DNA from: Lachnospiraceae bacterium
Lineage (GTDB): Bacteria > Bacillota_A > Clostridia > Lachnospirales > Lachnospiraceae
DNA: 24,500 bases
Direction: 5' to 3'
NCBI GenBank assembly: GCA_017620055.1
Contig: JAFZRD010000138.1
Location: 1 to 24,500, forward strand
The notes beneath the pieces are model-generated. The model worked only from the letters and a program-made list of their open reading frames with translations, ran no database searches and was not told the DNA's origin. Position numbers and translations under genes: made by a program. Every line of letters begins with the position of its first letter. The first letter of the stretch is position 1. Of this stretch, positions 14,362 through 22,660 are shown piece after piece.

Positions 14362-16481
14362 GATACAGTCCGCTCCGATGAGCCTTTGGGTACTATAAGC
14401 TCTTTGCGCAGGTATTTGCGCAGTATCTTTTCCATTTTGTCGATCGATATCGGCTTCGCCAGAAAATCATCGAATCCCGCTTCAAGGAACATCTCCCTTG
14501 CACCGGAAACAACATTGGCGGTAAGTGCGATGACCGGAAGCGCCACGTATTTTGACCCCGGAAGTTTCCTTATCGCTTCAAGAGTATCAATACCGTTCAT
14601 CTCGGGCATCATATAGTCGAGGAATATCATGTCCACATCATTGTTCTCAAGCGTGCGCAGGCAGTCCCTTCCAGACGGAGCAGTGAGAACGTTTGCATTG
14701 TACTTGGTCAGTATCGCACTTGCGACATTAAGGTTCGTATAGTTATCGTCAACAACGAGGATAGTCGCGTGAGGACACTCAAATCCGCCCTTTCTGTTGA
14801 CCTCCCTGACGTAACTGTTCGTCTCGTTCTTCAAAAGAGCCGCGATATTAAGCGTATGTATCGGCCTTGTCAGAACGGTCGATGCTTTGCTCACATGAAC
14901 GTTGTCATCAATATCAAGGAAAGCCACTATGTTCTCTTCCACAAGACGCTTTTCAAGAAGAGGTTCGCACTCCTCATACCTCTCGTTCGATATGAAGACA
15001 TGGCTGTATTTGTTTACATTAAGGAGCCTTTCCATGTCACTCTTTGTGGCAGCCTGATCGGATACGATATCGAACGAATCAAGTATCTTCCTGATATGGG
15101 CGGCATATTCGGCATCCTTTTCAAATATGAGGATCCTTATATTCCTCGGATCGGGAATGTACGCGATCGTATCCATCGATGTGAAACGCTGCGGTATGCG
15201 GAATGTAAATACCGAGCCGTGATGGTATTCGCTCTGAACTGATATCTCACCGTTCATCTCTTTTATGATCTGCGCACATATCGACAGGCCCAGACCCGAA
15301 CCGTCAATGTTTACGTCCTCATCCGAGTTCTCATCCCCTGCCCTGGCCGTAAAGAGTCCCGGGATATCCTCTTTTCTGATACCTATACCCGTATCCTCGA
15401 TATCAACTATCAGTTCGATCAGATCGTTTTCCCTGCGCTCGTAATCGACTCTCATCATGATCTTGCCGCATTCGGTAAACTTCACGGCATTATTCAGTAT
15501 GTTGACGAACAGCTGCCTTAGCTTTGATGAATCTCCGTAAAGGAATCTCGGGATGTTCTTATTGATGTCAACGAAAAAGTCAAGATTACTCTCTGTCAGT
15601 CTGACCGTCATCATATTTATGACTTCCATCAGAAGATCTGACAGATCGTATGTGGATACGAACAGTTCGAGATCTCCGTTCTCCGATTTGGAAAGATCCA
15701 TGAGTTCATCTGTTATCGACAGCAGCGCGTTACAGGAATTGAGGATGTTGTATACGCTGTCCGAAACACGGTCGTTTACTTCCTGATCGAGCAGAAGATC
15801 GACCGTTCCGACAATCGCATTCATCGGCGTACGGATCTCATGTGACATGTTGATAAGGAACATGTCCTTTGCAACATATGCATCCATAGCCTCGGATTTC
15901 ATCTTCTCGGCCCGCTCCTGGGCTTTCTCATAGAAGCCGAACCTGAATCTGATCGTTGCTCCGGCGCATATACCTACGATAACGATGGCTATCGCTGCAC
16001 CGACATACGAGATAACTATGTCCTTTTGTGTGGGATCGGCCGGAACGGAAGGCATGTATGCGCCCGCCGCGAAAAGGATGATTCCGTAAACAAGGGCCTC
16101 AACCGCGCCCAGTATAACGGCATCCCTGGCATCAAGAAGAATGACCGAATACATCAGTCCAAAAAGAAAATAGACCGGAATGACACTGATACTCCGGTTG
16201 AACATAAAGAATATATTGGGCATGTATACCAGATTAAAGATAAGCGACATGATGATTATCGACCGCTTGATCTTCATCGTTCTGTTCGCCTCCGCCATCG
16301 TCAGCAGGAAGAAAACACATACTCCGAACGACAGATACAATGCTTTGGGATCATCGATAAAGAAGCCTACGATGAAGCACATCAGTATCATTCCGATTAT
16401 ACAGATGGTATGTGTTACATTCAGAACATATATCTCTTCATTATTCTCTTTGCTGTATAACGACCTTACAAAATCAATCAT
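14358..16481 (-). CDS. Membrane hybrid histidine kinase with receiver domain
   Basis: The product has 707 residues. The N-terminal 180 residues hold about six membrane helices. The HisKA domain has H214 (NMSHEIRTP). The HATPase domain has intact motifs: N331 (NNAVKF), D363 (EDTGIGI) and GSGLGLSI (395-402). A receiver-like domain at about 447-550 has S498 where the phosphoacceptor should be. The terminal receiver (572-690) has acceptor D622 (LDYMMPEMNG) and K676. There is no HPt domain. I place the start at ATG 16481, giving an 8-bp overlap (ATGATTGA) with the upstream regulator gene. A longer in-frame start at 16541 would add 20 residues lying inside that gene. Its domain order matches the next kinase, so the two are probably tandem paralogues that have diverged in function. 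Confidence 0.9.
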   Translation of the reverse strand: MIDFVRSLYSKENNEEIYVLNVTHTICIIGMILMCFIVGFFIDDPKALYLSFGVCVFFLLTMAEANRTMKIKRSIIIMSLIFNLVYMPNIFFMFNRSISVIPVYFLFGLMYSVILLDARDAVILGAVEALVYGIILFAAGAYMPSVPADPTQKDIVISYVGAAIAIVIVGICAGATIRFRFGFYEKAQERAEKMKSEAMDAYVAKDMFLINMSHEIRTPMNAIVGTVDLLLDQEVNDRVSDSVYNILNSCNALLSITDELMDLSKSENGDLELFVSTYDLSDLLMEVINMMTVRLTESNLDFFVDINKNIPRFLYGDSSKLRQLFVNILNNAVKFTECGKIMMRVDYERRENDLIELIVDIEDTGIGIRKEDIPGLFTARAGDENSDEDVNIDGSGLGLSICAQIIKEMNGEISVQSEYHHGSVFTFRIPQRFTSMDTIAYIPDPRNIRILIFEKDAEYAAHIRKILDSFDIVSDQAATKSDMERLLNVNKYSHVFISNERYEECEPLLEKRLVEENIVAFLDIDDNVHVSKASTVLTRPIHTLNIAALLKNETNSYVREVNRKGGFECPHATILVVDDNYTNLNVASAILTKYNANVLTAPSGRDCLRTLENNDVDMIFLDYMMPEMNGIDTLEAIRKLPGSKYVALPVIALTANVVSGAREMFLEAGFDDFLAKPISIDKMEKILRKYLRKELIVPKGSSERTVS

Positions 16482-17544
16482 GATCACTCTCAAAACGGAT
16501 CGAACCGATCTGTTTCTCAATGTTGATGAACGCATCAACAAGTTCCGGATCGAAATGTGTACCGCTCCAGAACCTCAGTCTGTTGACCGCCTCATTATGC
16601 GTAAGCGGAGATCCGCCATCGCTGCCTATCCTGAAATTGTCGTACGAATTGACAATAGCCAGTATCCTTGCTTCTATCGGAATGTTCGTTGTCATAAGCT
16701 TGTCGGGATAACCTTTACCGTCCCATCTCTCATGATGGAATCTGCACATATTGTACAGGTATTTCAGGAACGTGTTCTCCGATACGACGTTCATGACCTT
16801 CTTGACCGCCTCGGCTCCGAGTACCGTATGGGCATGGTTGAATTCTTTCTCCTGAATTGAAAGATCGCCTATATCGACAAGGTACCTGTCGGCAAGACAT
16901 ATCTTTCCGACATCATGCATCTTGGATGCGAACTTCATCATCTCGGCGTCGGAGGAATCTACGGTTATCTGCCTGGTCTCGAGAAGGTGATCGAGGAAGA
17001 ATGTCATATATCTCTCCACACGGATCGAATGCTGGGAAATGATGTGCGACCTGTTTGACATGAGGGATGTGAACATCTCCACTATCGCATATTCAAGTTC
17101 CGAGATATTGTGTATCTTCTCCGTAAGTGCTTTCTTGAGCTGTTCGTTAACCTTCTCGTTACGCTTCTGTTCCTCAATCTGTCTGATATGGACATCAACA
17201 CGTTTCTTGAGAAGTGTCGCGGTAAAAGGCTTCTTGATGTAATCAACCGCGCCGAGCGAATAGCCTTCTATCTCGGTCGTTATATCATCCTGCGCGGTCA
17301 GAAAAACAACGGGTATACGTTCAAGTTTCGGATTACTCTTGATCTGTGATATGACAAAGAAGCCGTTCGTTTCAGGCATATCGATATCCAGAAGAACGAC
17401 ATCCGGCGGCTCGGGCATCTCCTCAAGGAACTCGAGCGCGATATTCCCGGACGATACCGGGATGATCTCATACACATCCTCAAGAGCCTTCTTGGCCATG
17501 ATGAGATTGGTCATATTGTCGTCGACGATCATTACTTTATGCAT
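16474..17544 (-). CDS. Response regulator with HD-GYP domain, probable c-di-GMP phosphodiesterase
   Basis: The product has 356 residues. The receiver domain (1-120) has D8/D9, acceptor D53 (LLDIDMPETNG), T83 (LTAQ) and K104 (IKKPF). A short coiled linker (about 121-150) follows. The HD-GYP domain (about 150-340) has H210/D211 (SKMHDVGK), H239 (HAHTVLGAE), H270/H271/E272 and D275-G276...G278-Y279-P280 (HHERWDGKGYP). These are the metal-binding and signature residues of active c-di-GMP phosphodiesterases. Phosphorylation by the adjacent kinases is a reasonable inference. AGAGG lies about 8 nt before the ATG, and the gene starts 12 bp after the VWA gene. It leads the overlap chain regulator - kinase - kinase - PNP - lipoprotein. 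Confidence 0.92.
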   Translation of the reverse strand: MHKVMIVDDNMTNLIMAKKALEDVYEIIPVSSGNIALEFLEEMPEPPDVVLLDIDMPETNGFFVISQIKSNPKLERIPVVFLTAQDDITTEIEGYSLGAVDYIKKPFTATLLKKRVDVHIRQIEEQKRNEKVNEQLKKALTEKIHNISELEYAIVEMFTSLMSNRSHIISQHSIRVERYMTFFLDHLLETRQITVDSSDAEMMKFASKMHDVGKICLADRYLVDIGDLSIQEKEFNHAHTVLGAEAVKKVMNVVSENTFLKYLYNMCRFHHERWDGKGYPDKLMTTNIPIEARILAIVNSYDNFRIGSDGGSPLTHNEAVNRLRFWSGTHFDPELVDAFINIEKQIGSIRFESDHD

Positions 17545-17556
17545 ATCTAACCTCTT

Positions 17557-18768
17557 TCATCCGCGCATCATAAGATACTTCATGCCTTCTTTGAGTCCCT
17601 CGACTGTCAGTCTGTACATCGAAAAAGTATTCTTCACGGCCGTCTCCGCCTCACGCCACGGTGCGGATCCCGGTGCCATCTTCGGATTCAGCCATATCAC
17701 GCGCTTGAAGTGTTTTTTGAGGCGTAGCAGCCACTCCATTCCGGAATAGCCGTCATTCGGACCTCTGTAATTGCCTGTAAGAGAATACAGTTCCTCGGGT
17801 GCCATCGCGGCATCGCCGACGATGATGACCTTGTATTCTGAATTCAGGTTCTTTAAAAGCCATTCGGTCTCTATCCAGTCTCCGTATTCGCACTCAGGTG
17901 TGTTGTAAACATGCGAGTATATACAGTTATGGAAAAAGTAAGTCTTGATATCCTTAAAATGGTTCGACCTGTTAACCGAATGGAACAGCTCATTGAGAAG
18001 ATTCGTATAAGGTATCATCGTTCCTCCCGAATCCATCAGGAGAAGAAGCTTTACCGTATTTTTGCGGGGTTTCTGCATCTCTATTGACAGATGCCCACCG
18101 TTATTGCAGGTTTTGTCTATGGTGCCGTCAATATCAAGTTCAGTCTTCTCGGCATCTATCCTTGTCGAGAACTGCCGAAGCGACCTTAAGGCCATCTGGA
18201 ACTGCCTGTTGTCAAGTACCCTGTCGTTGCGAAAATCCCTGAATTTACGTTCCCCTATTACCTGGAAAGCGGACTGGTAACCCGTAGTGCCTCCGACCCT
18301 GACTCCGCCGAGATGTCCTCCGAGATTACCGTATGAACTGTTTCCGGCGGTACCGACCCACTGATTGCCGCCCTGATGTTCGGCGTCCTGCTCTTTCTGA
18401 CGCTGTCTGAACTTTTCGAGCACTTCCTCGTTATCGACGATCGGGATGCCCTCTTCTTCAAGAAGTGCTTTCTTCTTCTCGAGGTCCTCCTGAAAAGCCC
18501 GGTACTCCGGCTTCTCAAGCCACTTCCTCATCTGTTCAGATATATCGTCAAACTCGTGACGGATACCTTTGAAGTATTCCTCGAACAACTGGTCATACTT
18601 GTCGAATCCGTATTCGTTCTTAACGAGTATCATCCTTGAGACAAGATAGAACTCGGTAAAGTTCGCGCCTATCAGGCCCTTGTCCATGGCCTCTATAAGA
18701 GACAGCCACTCGGACAGGCCCACATCCATACCTTTCTCCCTTAAGAAATAAAAGAATCCGGTAAACAT
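17557..18768 (-). CDS. VWA domain protein, CoxE-like, partner of the MoxR ATPase
   Basis: The product has 403 residues. The N-terminal helical part (about 1-125) begins with a hydrophobic FTGFFYFLREKGMDV stretch. A Gly/Asn-rich linker follows (about 133-165), and then a von Willebrand A-type domain (about 235-395). The metal site is atypical: DSGGTM at 246-251 replaces DxSxS. This is close to the DxGGSM form I recall from CoxE-like proteins. D319 (VGDAAMAP) may be another metal-site residue. MoxR-VWA pairs act as chaperone-like machines that insert cofactors or remodel complexes, but the target here is unknown. It starts 3 bp after the MoxR gene behind GTGAGGG. No CO-dehydrogenase or similar client gene is in the window. 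Confidence 0.82.
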   Translation of the reverse strand: MFTGFFYFLREKGMDVGLSEWLSLIEAMDKGLIGANFTEFYLVSRMILVKNEYGFDKYDQLFEEYFKGIRHEFDDISEQMRKWLEKPEYRAFQEDLEKKKALLEEEGIPIVDNEEVLEKFRQRQKEQDAEHQGGNQWVGTAGNSSYGNLGGHLGGVRVGGTTGYQSAFQVIGERKFRDFRNDRVLDNRQFQMALRSLRQFSTRIDAEKTELDIDGTIDKTCNNGGHLSIEMQKPRKNTVKLLLLMDSGGTMIPYTNLLNELFHSVNRSNHFKDIKTYFFHNCIYSHVYNTPECEYGDWIETEWLLKNLNSEYKVIIVGDAAMAPEELYSLTGNYRGPNDGYSGMEWLLRLKKHFKRVIWLNPKMAPGSAPWREAETAVKNTFSMYRLTVEGLKEGMKYLMMRG

Positions 18769-18771
18769 CCC

Positions 18772-19596
18772 TCACCCGATGCCCATGTGAGATACCGTTT
18801 CAAGATCTTCATCTTTTTTTACAACGGTACCGATGAACGGAAGCTTTGCCTTTATCGTTTCGGCACTTATGCCGCCGAGCTGCAGTGCGTTGACCCAGTC
18901 AATGAGTTCGGAAGTGCTCGGCTTCTTCTTGATCGATTTCTCATCCCTGATCTGATAGAATACGTCCATTGCTTCCGAGAGTATATGTTCGTCAACCTTG
19001 TCAAAATGAGTTCTCACGATCTCATCCATCAGTTCTCTTTCCGGGAATGCGATGTAATGGAACACGCATCTTCTGAGAAAAGCATCCGGAAGCTCTTTTT
19101 CCGCATTGGAGGTGATGATGACAACGGGCCTGTGTTTTGCCTTTACAGTCTCCTTAGTCTCATGGATATAGAATTCCATCTGATCGAGTTCCCATAAAAG
19201 ATCGTTCGGGAATTCGAGATCCGCTTTATCTATCTCGTCTATCAGAAGCACGACCTGTTCATCGCTCGAAAAAGCTTCACCGAGCTTGCCGAGTTTGATG
19301 TATCTGGCGATATCATCAACGCCTTCTTCCCCGAACTGACCGTCGTAGAGCCTTTGGATCGTATCGTACATATAAAGACCGTCCTGAGCCTTTGTCGTCG
19401 ATTTGATGTTCCATGTGATCATCGGCATACCGAGTGACTCGGCTATGGCAGCGGCAAGCATCGTCTTGCCGGTTCCGGGTTCTCCCTTTATCAGAAGGGG
19501 TTTGGAGAGCGCACGTGATACGTTGACCGCACTCATAAGTTCATGTGAAGCGATATATGTACTTGTACTTGAGAAACCGCCTGCGTTTATATCCAT
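18772..19596 (-). CDS. MoxR-family AAA+ ATPase
   Basis: The product has 274 residues. Walker A is GEPGTGKT (38-45) and Walker B is LLIDE (117-121). The ITSNAEKELPDAFLRRC region carries sensor 1 and the arginines expected of AAA+ proteins, and the C-terminal part is an alpha-helical lid. The start at ATG 19596 is chosen because AAAGGA lies about 7 nt upstream. A longer reading from 19641 would overlap gpsA and lacks that spacing. It precedes the VWA gene by 3 bp, the usual MoxR-VWA pairing. The ATPase would drive remodelling of a client recognised through the VWA protein. It lies 29 bp after gpsA. The client is not identifiable from the neighbours. Confidence 0.87.
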   Translation of the reverse strand: MDINAGGFSSTSTYIASHELMSAVNVSRALSKPLLIKGEPGTGKTMLAAAIAESLGMPMITWNIKSTTKAQDGLYMYDTIQRLYDGQFGEEGVDDIARYIKLGKLGEAFSSDEQVVLLIDEIDKADLEFPNDLLWELDQMEFYIHETKETVKAKHRPVVIITSNAEKELPDAFLRRCVFHYIAFPERELMDEIVRTHFDKVDEHILSEAMDVFYQIRDEKSIKKKPSTSELIDWVNALQLGGISAETIKAKLPFIGTVVKKDEDLETVSHMGIG

Positions 19597-19625
19597 GTCA
19601 GATCCTTTCAAACCGTTATGAGCCG

Positions 19626-20642
19626 TCACTGCTCTGCCCATTCAAGTCCGTAATACTCTTCTTTCTTTTCCCTTGTCATAAGCTCTCCGACGGCATCTTT
19701 TACAAGTGATCCGTTGAAAAGAATGTCATTCACTTTCTCTATGATAGGTACTTCAACGTCGTATTTTTTCGCAAGGGCAAGTGCGGCTTTGGCCGAATAC
19801 ACTCCTTCGACGACCATATGTACTTCCTTCATCGCCGACTCCATATCCATACCCTGGCCCATCAGCATTCCGGCCTTGCGGTTTCTCGAATGCTTGCTGG
19901 CACATGTTACGACAAGATCTCCTATACCTGTAAGGCCCGCGAACGTTTCCGCTTTGCCTCCCATTTTCACGCCGAGGCGTGATATCTCCGAAATTCCTCT
20001 TGTAATCAGGGCTGCCTTGGTATTGTCACCATACCCCAGTCCGTCTGCCATCCCCGCTGCAAGAGCCACCACGTTTTTTAGGGCACCCCCGAGTTCTATC
20101 CCCAGCACGTCAGGGCTGATATACACCCTGAACACTTTGTTCATGAACATGTTCTGAACTACTTCCGCTGTTTCCTTCTGCTTGGCACCCACGACGCACG
20201 TGGTCGGGATCTCTTCCCCTACCTCTTCCGCATGTGAGGGACCGGACATCACTGCGACTTTGGCCTGGGGGATCTCCTGTTCTATTATTTCCGAAAGGGT
20301 CATCAGACTGTCTTCTTCAATACCCTTCGCAACATTAACGATTATCTGGTCTTTTTCTACATGCGGACTCATGAGAGCCGCAGTGCTTCTCGTATAAACA
20401 CTCGGTACAGCCAGTACGAGAAGATCTTTATTGTGACATGCGACCTTCAGATCCGTTGTGAAGACCATGTCGTCCGGAAGTATGACTCCGGGCAGTTTGT
20501 CCTTGTGCTCGTGATATGTTTTCAGCATATCGATCTCGCTCTCCGAAATGGACCATACCGTAACGTTATGTCCGTTTTCGTGAAGGACGGTTGACAGAGC
20601 GGTGCCCCAGCTTCCGGCACCGATCACGCTGACATTTGCCAT
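19626..20642 (-). CDS. gpsA: NAD(P)-dependent glycerol-3-phosphate dehydrogenase
   Basis: This 338-residue cytoplasmic enzyme reduces dihydroxyacetone phosphate to sn-glycerol 3-phosphate for phospholipid synthesis. The N-terminal Rossmann motif is GAGSWG (8-13). K106 (NVAKGIEE) and K189 (LGGALKNVVALAAG) match the conserved active-site lysines. GYGDNTKAALITRG is the typical substrate/NAD region. A GGGAGG site precedes the ATG at 20642. It follows plsY by 24 bp and supplies that enzyme's acceptor substrate, so the pair is a functional unit. Confidence 0.96.
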   Translation of the reverse strand: MANVSVIGAGSWGTALSTVLHENGHNVTVWSISESEIDMLKTYHEHKDKLPGVILPDDMVFTTDLKVACHNKDLLVLAVPSVYTRSTAALMSPHVEKDQIIVNVAKGIEEDSLMTLSEIIEQEIPQAKVAVMSGPSHAEEVGEEIPTTCVVGAKQKETAEVVQNMFMNKVFRVYISPDVLGIELGGALKNVVALAAGMADGLGYGDNTKAALITRGISEISRLGVKMGGKAETFAGLTGIGDLVVTCASKHSRNRKAGMLMGQGMDMESAMKEVHMVVEGVYSAKAALALAKKYDVEVPIIEKVNDILFNGSLVKDAVGELMTREKKEEYYGLEWAEQ

Positions 20643-20666
20643 GCCGTTTAAACCTCCCTAAAAGAT

Positions 20667-21341
20667 TTATTTAACATCTATCTCCGGATGCGACTTAAGA
20701 TACGTTTTGCGTTCGCATCCGGCAAAGAGTCTTTTTATGTTTTCCTTATGTCTGATAAGCATCATGATCATCAGCAGTACTATTACAGTTATGTATTCCG
20801 TATAGTGCGTCCCTACTCCGGCCGTACTCCATCCGTAGAAATCCGTAAGTTTAAATACGACCGAACAAACGACAAGGGCGACATACAGCAGAATGGATCC
20901 GAGAGAAACGTAATGTGTGATGAAAAAAGTGGAAAAGAAAACAACAATACCGACAAGCGTCATGACAGGCGAGAGCCCGAACAGGATAAAACCGGCCGTA
21001 GCGGCTATTCCCTTTCCGCCTTTGAATCCCATATAGAACGGAAAATTGTGTCCCAGTATCACTCCTGCCGATGCATACAGCGACAACAGCGGAAGTATGA
21101 ACGCATGTGACTGTCCGTATATGAGTCCCGTGATCAGTATTGCGAGTCCGCATTTAAGAGCATCACCCAAAAGCACTATGCCGGCATACTTGGCACCCAT
21201 CGTACGAAGTATGTTTGTCGTTCCGGCATTACCGCTCCCGTGTTCCCTTATATCTATGCCCTTGATCTTTCCGACGATATATCCGGTCTGAAACAGTCCG
21301 CATATATAGCCGATCAGTACGCATATGATACGTTCCGTCAC
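20667..21341 (-). CDS. plsY: Glycerol-3-phosphate acyltransferase (acyl-phosphate dependent)
   Basis: This 224-residue integral membrane enzyme transfers an acyl group from acyl-phosphate to glycerol 3-phosphate, making lysophosphatidic acid. The three PlsY motifs are present: GSGNAGTTN (35-43), the GHNFPFYMGFKGGKG block (97-111), and RHKENIKRLFAGCE near the C-terminus (about 197-210). About five hydrophobic helices are visible. It overlaps der by 4 bp (ATGA), so translation is probably coupled. gpsA follows directly. Confidence 0.96.
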   Translation of the reverse strand: MTERIICVLIGYICGLFQTGYIVGKIKGIDIREHGSGNAGTTNILRTMGAKYAGIVLLGDALKCGLAILITGLIYGQSHAFILPLLSLYASAGVILGHNFPFYMGFKGGKGIAATAGFILFGLSPVMTLVGIVVFFSTFFITHYVSLGSILLYVALVVCSVVFKLTDFYGWSTAGVGTHYTEYITVIVLLMIMMLIRHKENIKRLFAGCERKTYLKSHPEIDVK

Positions 21342-22660
21342 TTTTCTCCTCTTTCCCTGATGATGAATCTGAGCGGAGTACCGCGGAAACCGAATGTTTC
21401 ACGGATCCTGTTCTCAAGATATCTCGTATAAGAAAAATGCATCAGATCCTTATCGTTAACAAATATGACAAATGTAGGCGGCTTGACTGCCACCTGCGTT
21501 ATATAGAATATCTTGAGACGACGGCCCCTGTCGCTCGGAGGCTGGTTAAGTGCCACGGCCTCGGCCAGTATCTCGTTGAGGACTCCCGTTGCAATACGCA
21601 TCGCGGAGTTGGCACATACCATATCCACAAGATCGAACAGCTTGGGAAGTCTTTGTCCCGTAAGAGCTGAGACGAATGTTATCTCCGCATACGGGATAAA
21701 GGAAAGCACCGCCCTTATGTCCTTCTCGAATCTGTTTACGGTCTTGTCATCCTTCTCGATAGCGTCCCATTTATTGACTGCAATTATGATCCCCTTGCCG
21801 GCATCATGCGCGATCCCTGCGATCTTGGCTTCCTGCTCTGTTATCCCTTCAATCGCATCAACGATGAGGATAACTACATCGGATCGTTCGATCGCGGCAA
21901 CCGTCCGGATGACCATGTAGTGTTCAAGATCTTCCTTGACGTTCTTCTTCCTGCGAAGACCGGCCGTATCGATAAATACGTATTCCCTGCCGTTGTGCTT
22001 TACCGGTGTATCAACGGCATCCCTTGTGGTGCCTGCGATATCGGATACGATCACCCTGTCGCCTCCGATAAGTTTATTGATGATCGATGATTTACCGACG
22101 TTCGGTTTACCGACTATCGCAACCCTCGGTCTCTCATCTTCAGTCTCTTCCGATCCGGCTTCGGGAAAATGCTCAGTCACGGCATCGAGAAGCTCACCGA
22201 TCCCCGTCCTGTTCGCGGCCGAGATCGGTACCGGCTCACCGATCCCGAGATTATAGAACTCATATACGTCGTTACCGTATTTCTTGAAGTCATCAACCTT
22301 ATTGACGCACAAAACAACACTCTTGCGGCTTCTTCTAAGCATATCGCATACTTTCTGATCCGAATCCACAAGTCCCTGTTTTACATCAACTATAAAAATG
22401 ATGACGTCAGCAGTATCGATCGCGATCTGAGCCTGCTCCCTCATCTGTGACAGAATGATATCGTTACTCTCCGGCTCTATTCCGCCGGTATCTATTATTG
22501 TAAAATCGCGGTCAAGCCAGTTTGCTTCGGCATATATCCTGTCTCTGGTGATGCCCGGCGTATCCTTGACGATCGAAATACGCTGCCCCGCGATCACGTT
22601 GAAGAGTGAAGATTTGCCGACGTTTGGACGCCCGACAATGGCCACTATCGGCTTACTCAT
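21338..22660 (-). CDS. der: Ribosome-assembly GTPase Der (EngA)
   Basis: The product has 440 residues with the diagnostic tandem G domains and a C-terminal KH-like domain. Domain 1 has P-loop GRPNVGKS (10-17), DTGG (57-60) and NKVD (120-123). Domain 2 has P-loop GKPNVGKS (184-191), DTAGL and NKWD. The C-terminal 90 residues (SDRGRRLKIFYITQV...) are the KH-like part. Der is an essential factor in 50S subunit maturation. It overlaps the upstream radical-SAM gene by 8 bp (ATGAGTAA) and plsY downstream by 4 bp. This order recurs in Clostridia as far as I recall. Confidence 0.97.
   Translation of the reverse strand: MSKPIVAIVGRPNVGKSSLFNVIAGQRISIVKDTPGITRDRIYAEANWLDRDFTIIDTGGIEPESNDIILSQMREQAQIAIDTADVIIFIVDVKQGLVDSDQKVCDMLRRSRKSVVLCVNKVDDFKKYGNDVYEFYNLGIGEPVPISAANRTGIGELLDAVTEHFPEAGSEETEDERPRVAIVGKPNVGKSSIINKLIGGDRVIVSDIAGTTRDAVDTPVKHNGREYVFIDTAGLRRKKNVKEDLEHYMVIRTVAAIERSDVVILIVDAIEGITEQEAKIAGIAHDAGKGIIIAVNKWDAIEKDDKTVNRFEKDIRAVLSFIPYAEITFVSALTGQRLPKLFDLVDMVCANSAMRIATGVLNEILAEAVALNQPPSDRGRRLKIFYITQVAVKPPTFVIFVNDKDLMHFSYTRYLENRIRETFGFRGTPLRFIIRERGEK

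Noticed and set aside
19597..19641. Longer N-terminus for the MoxR ATPase (start 19641)
   Set aside because: It would overlap gpsA and use sequence that includes the ribosome site for ATG 19596.
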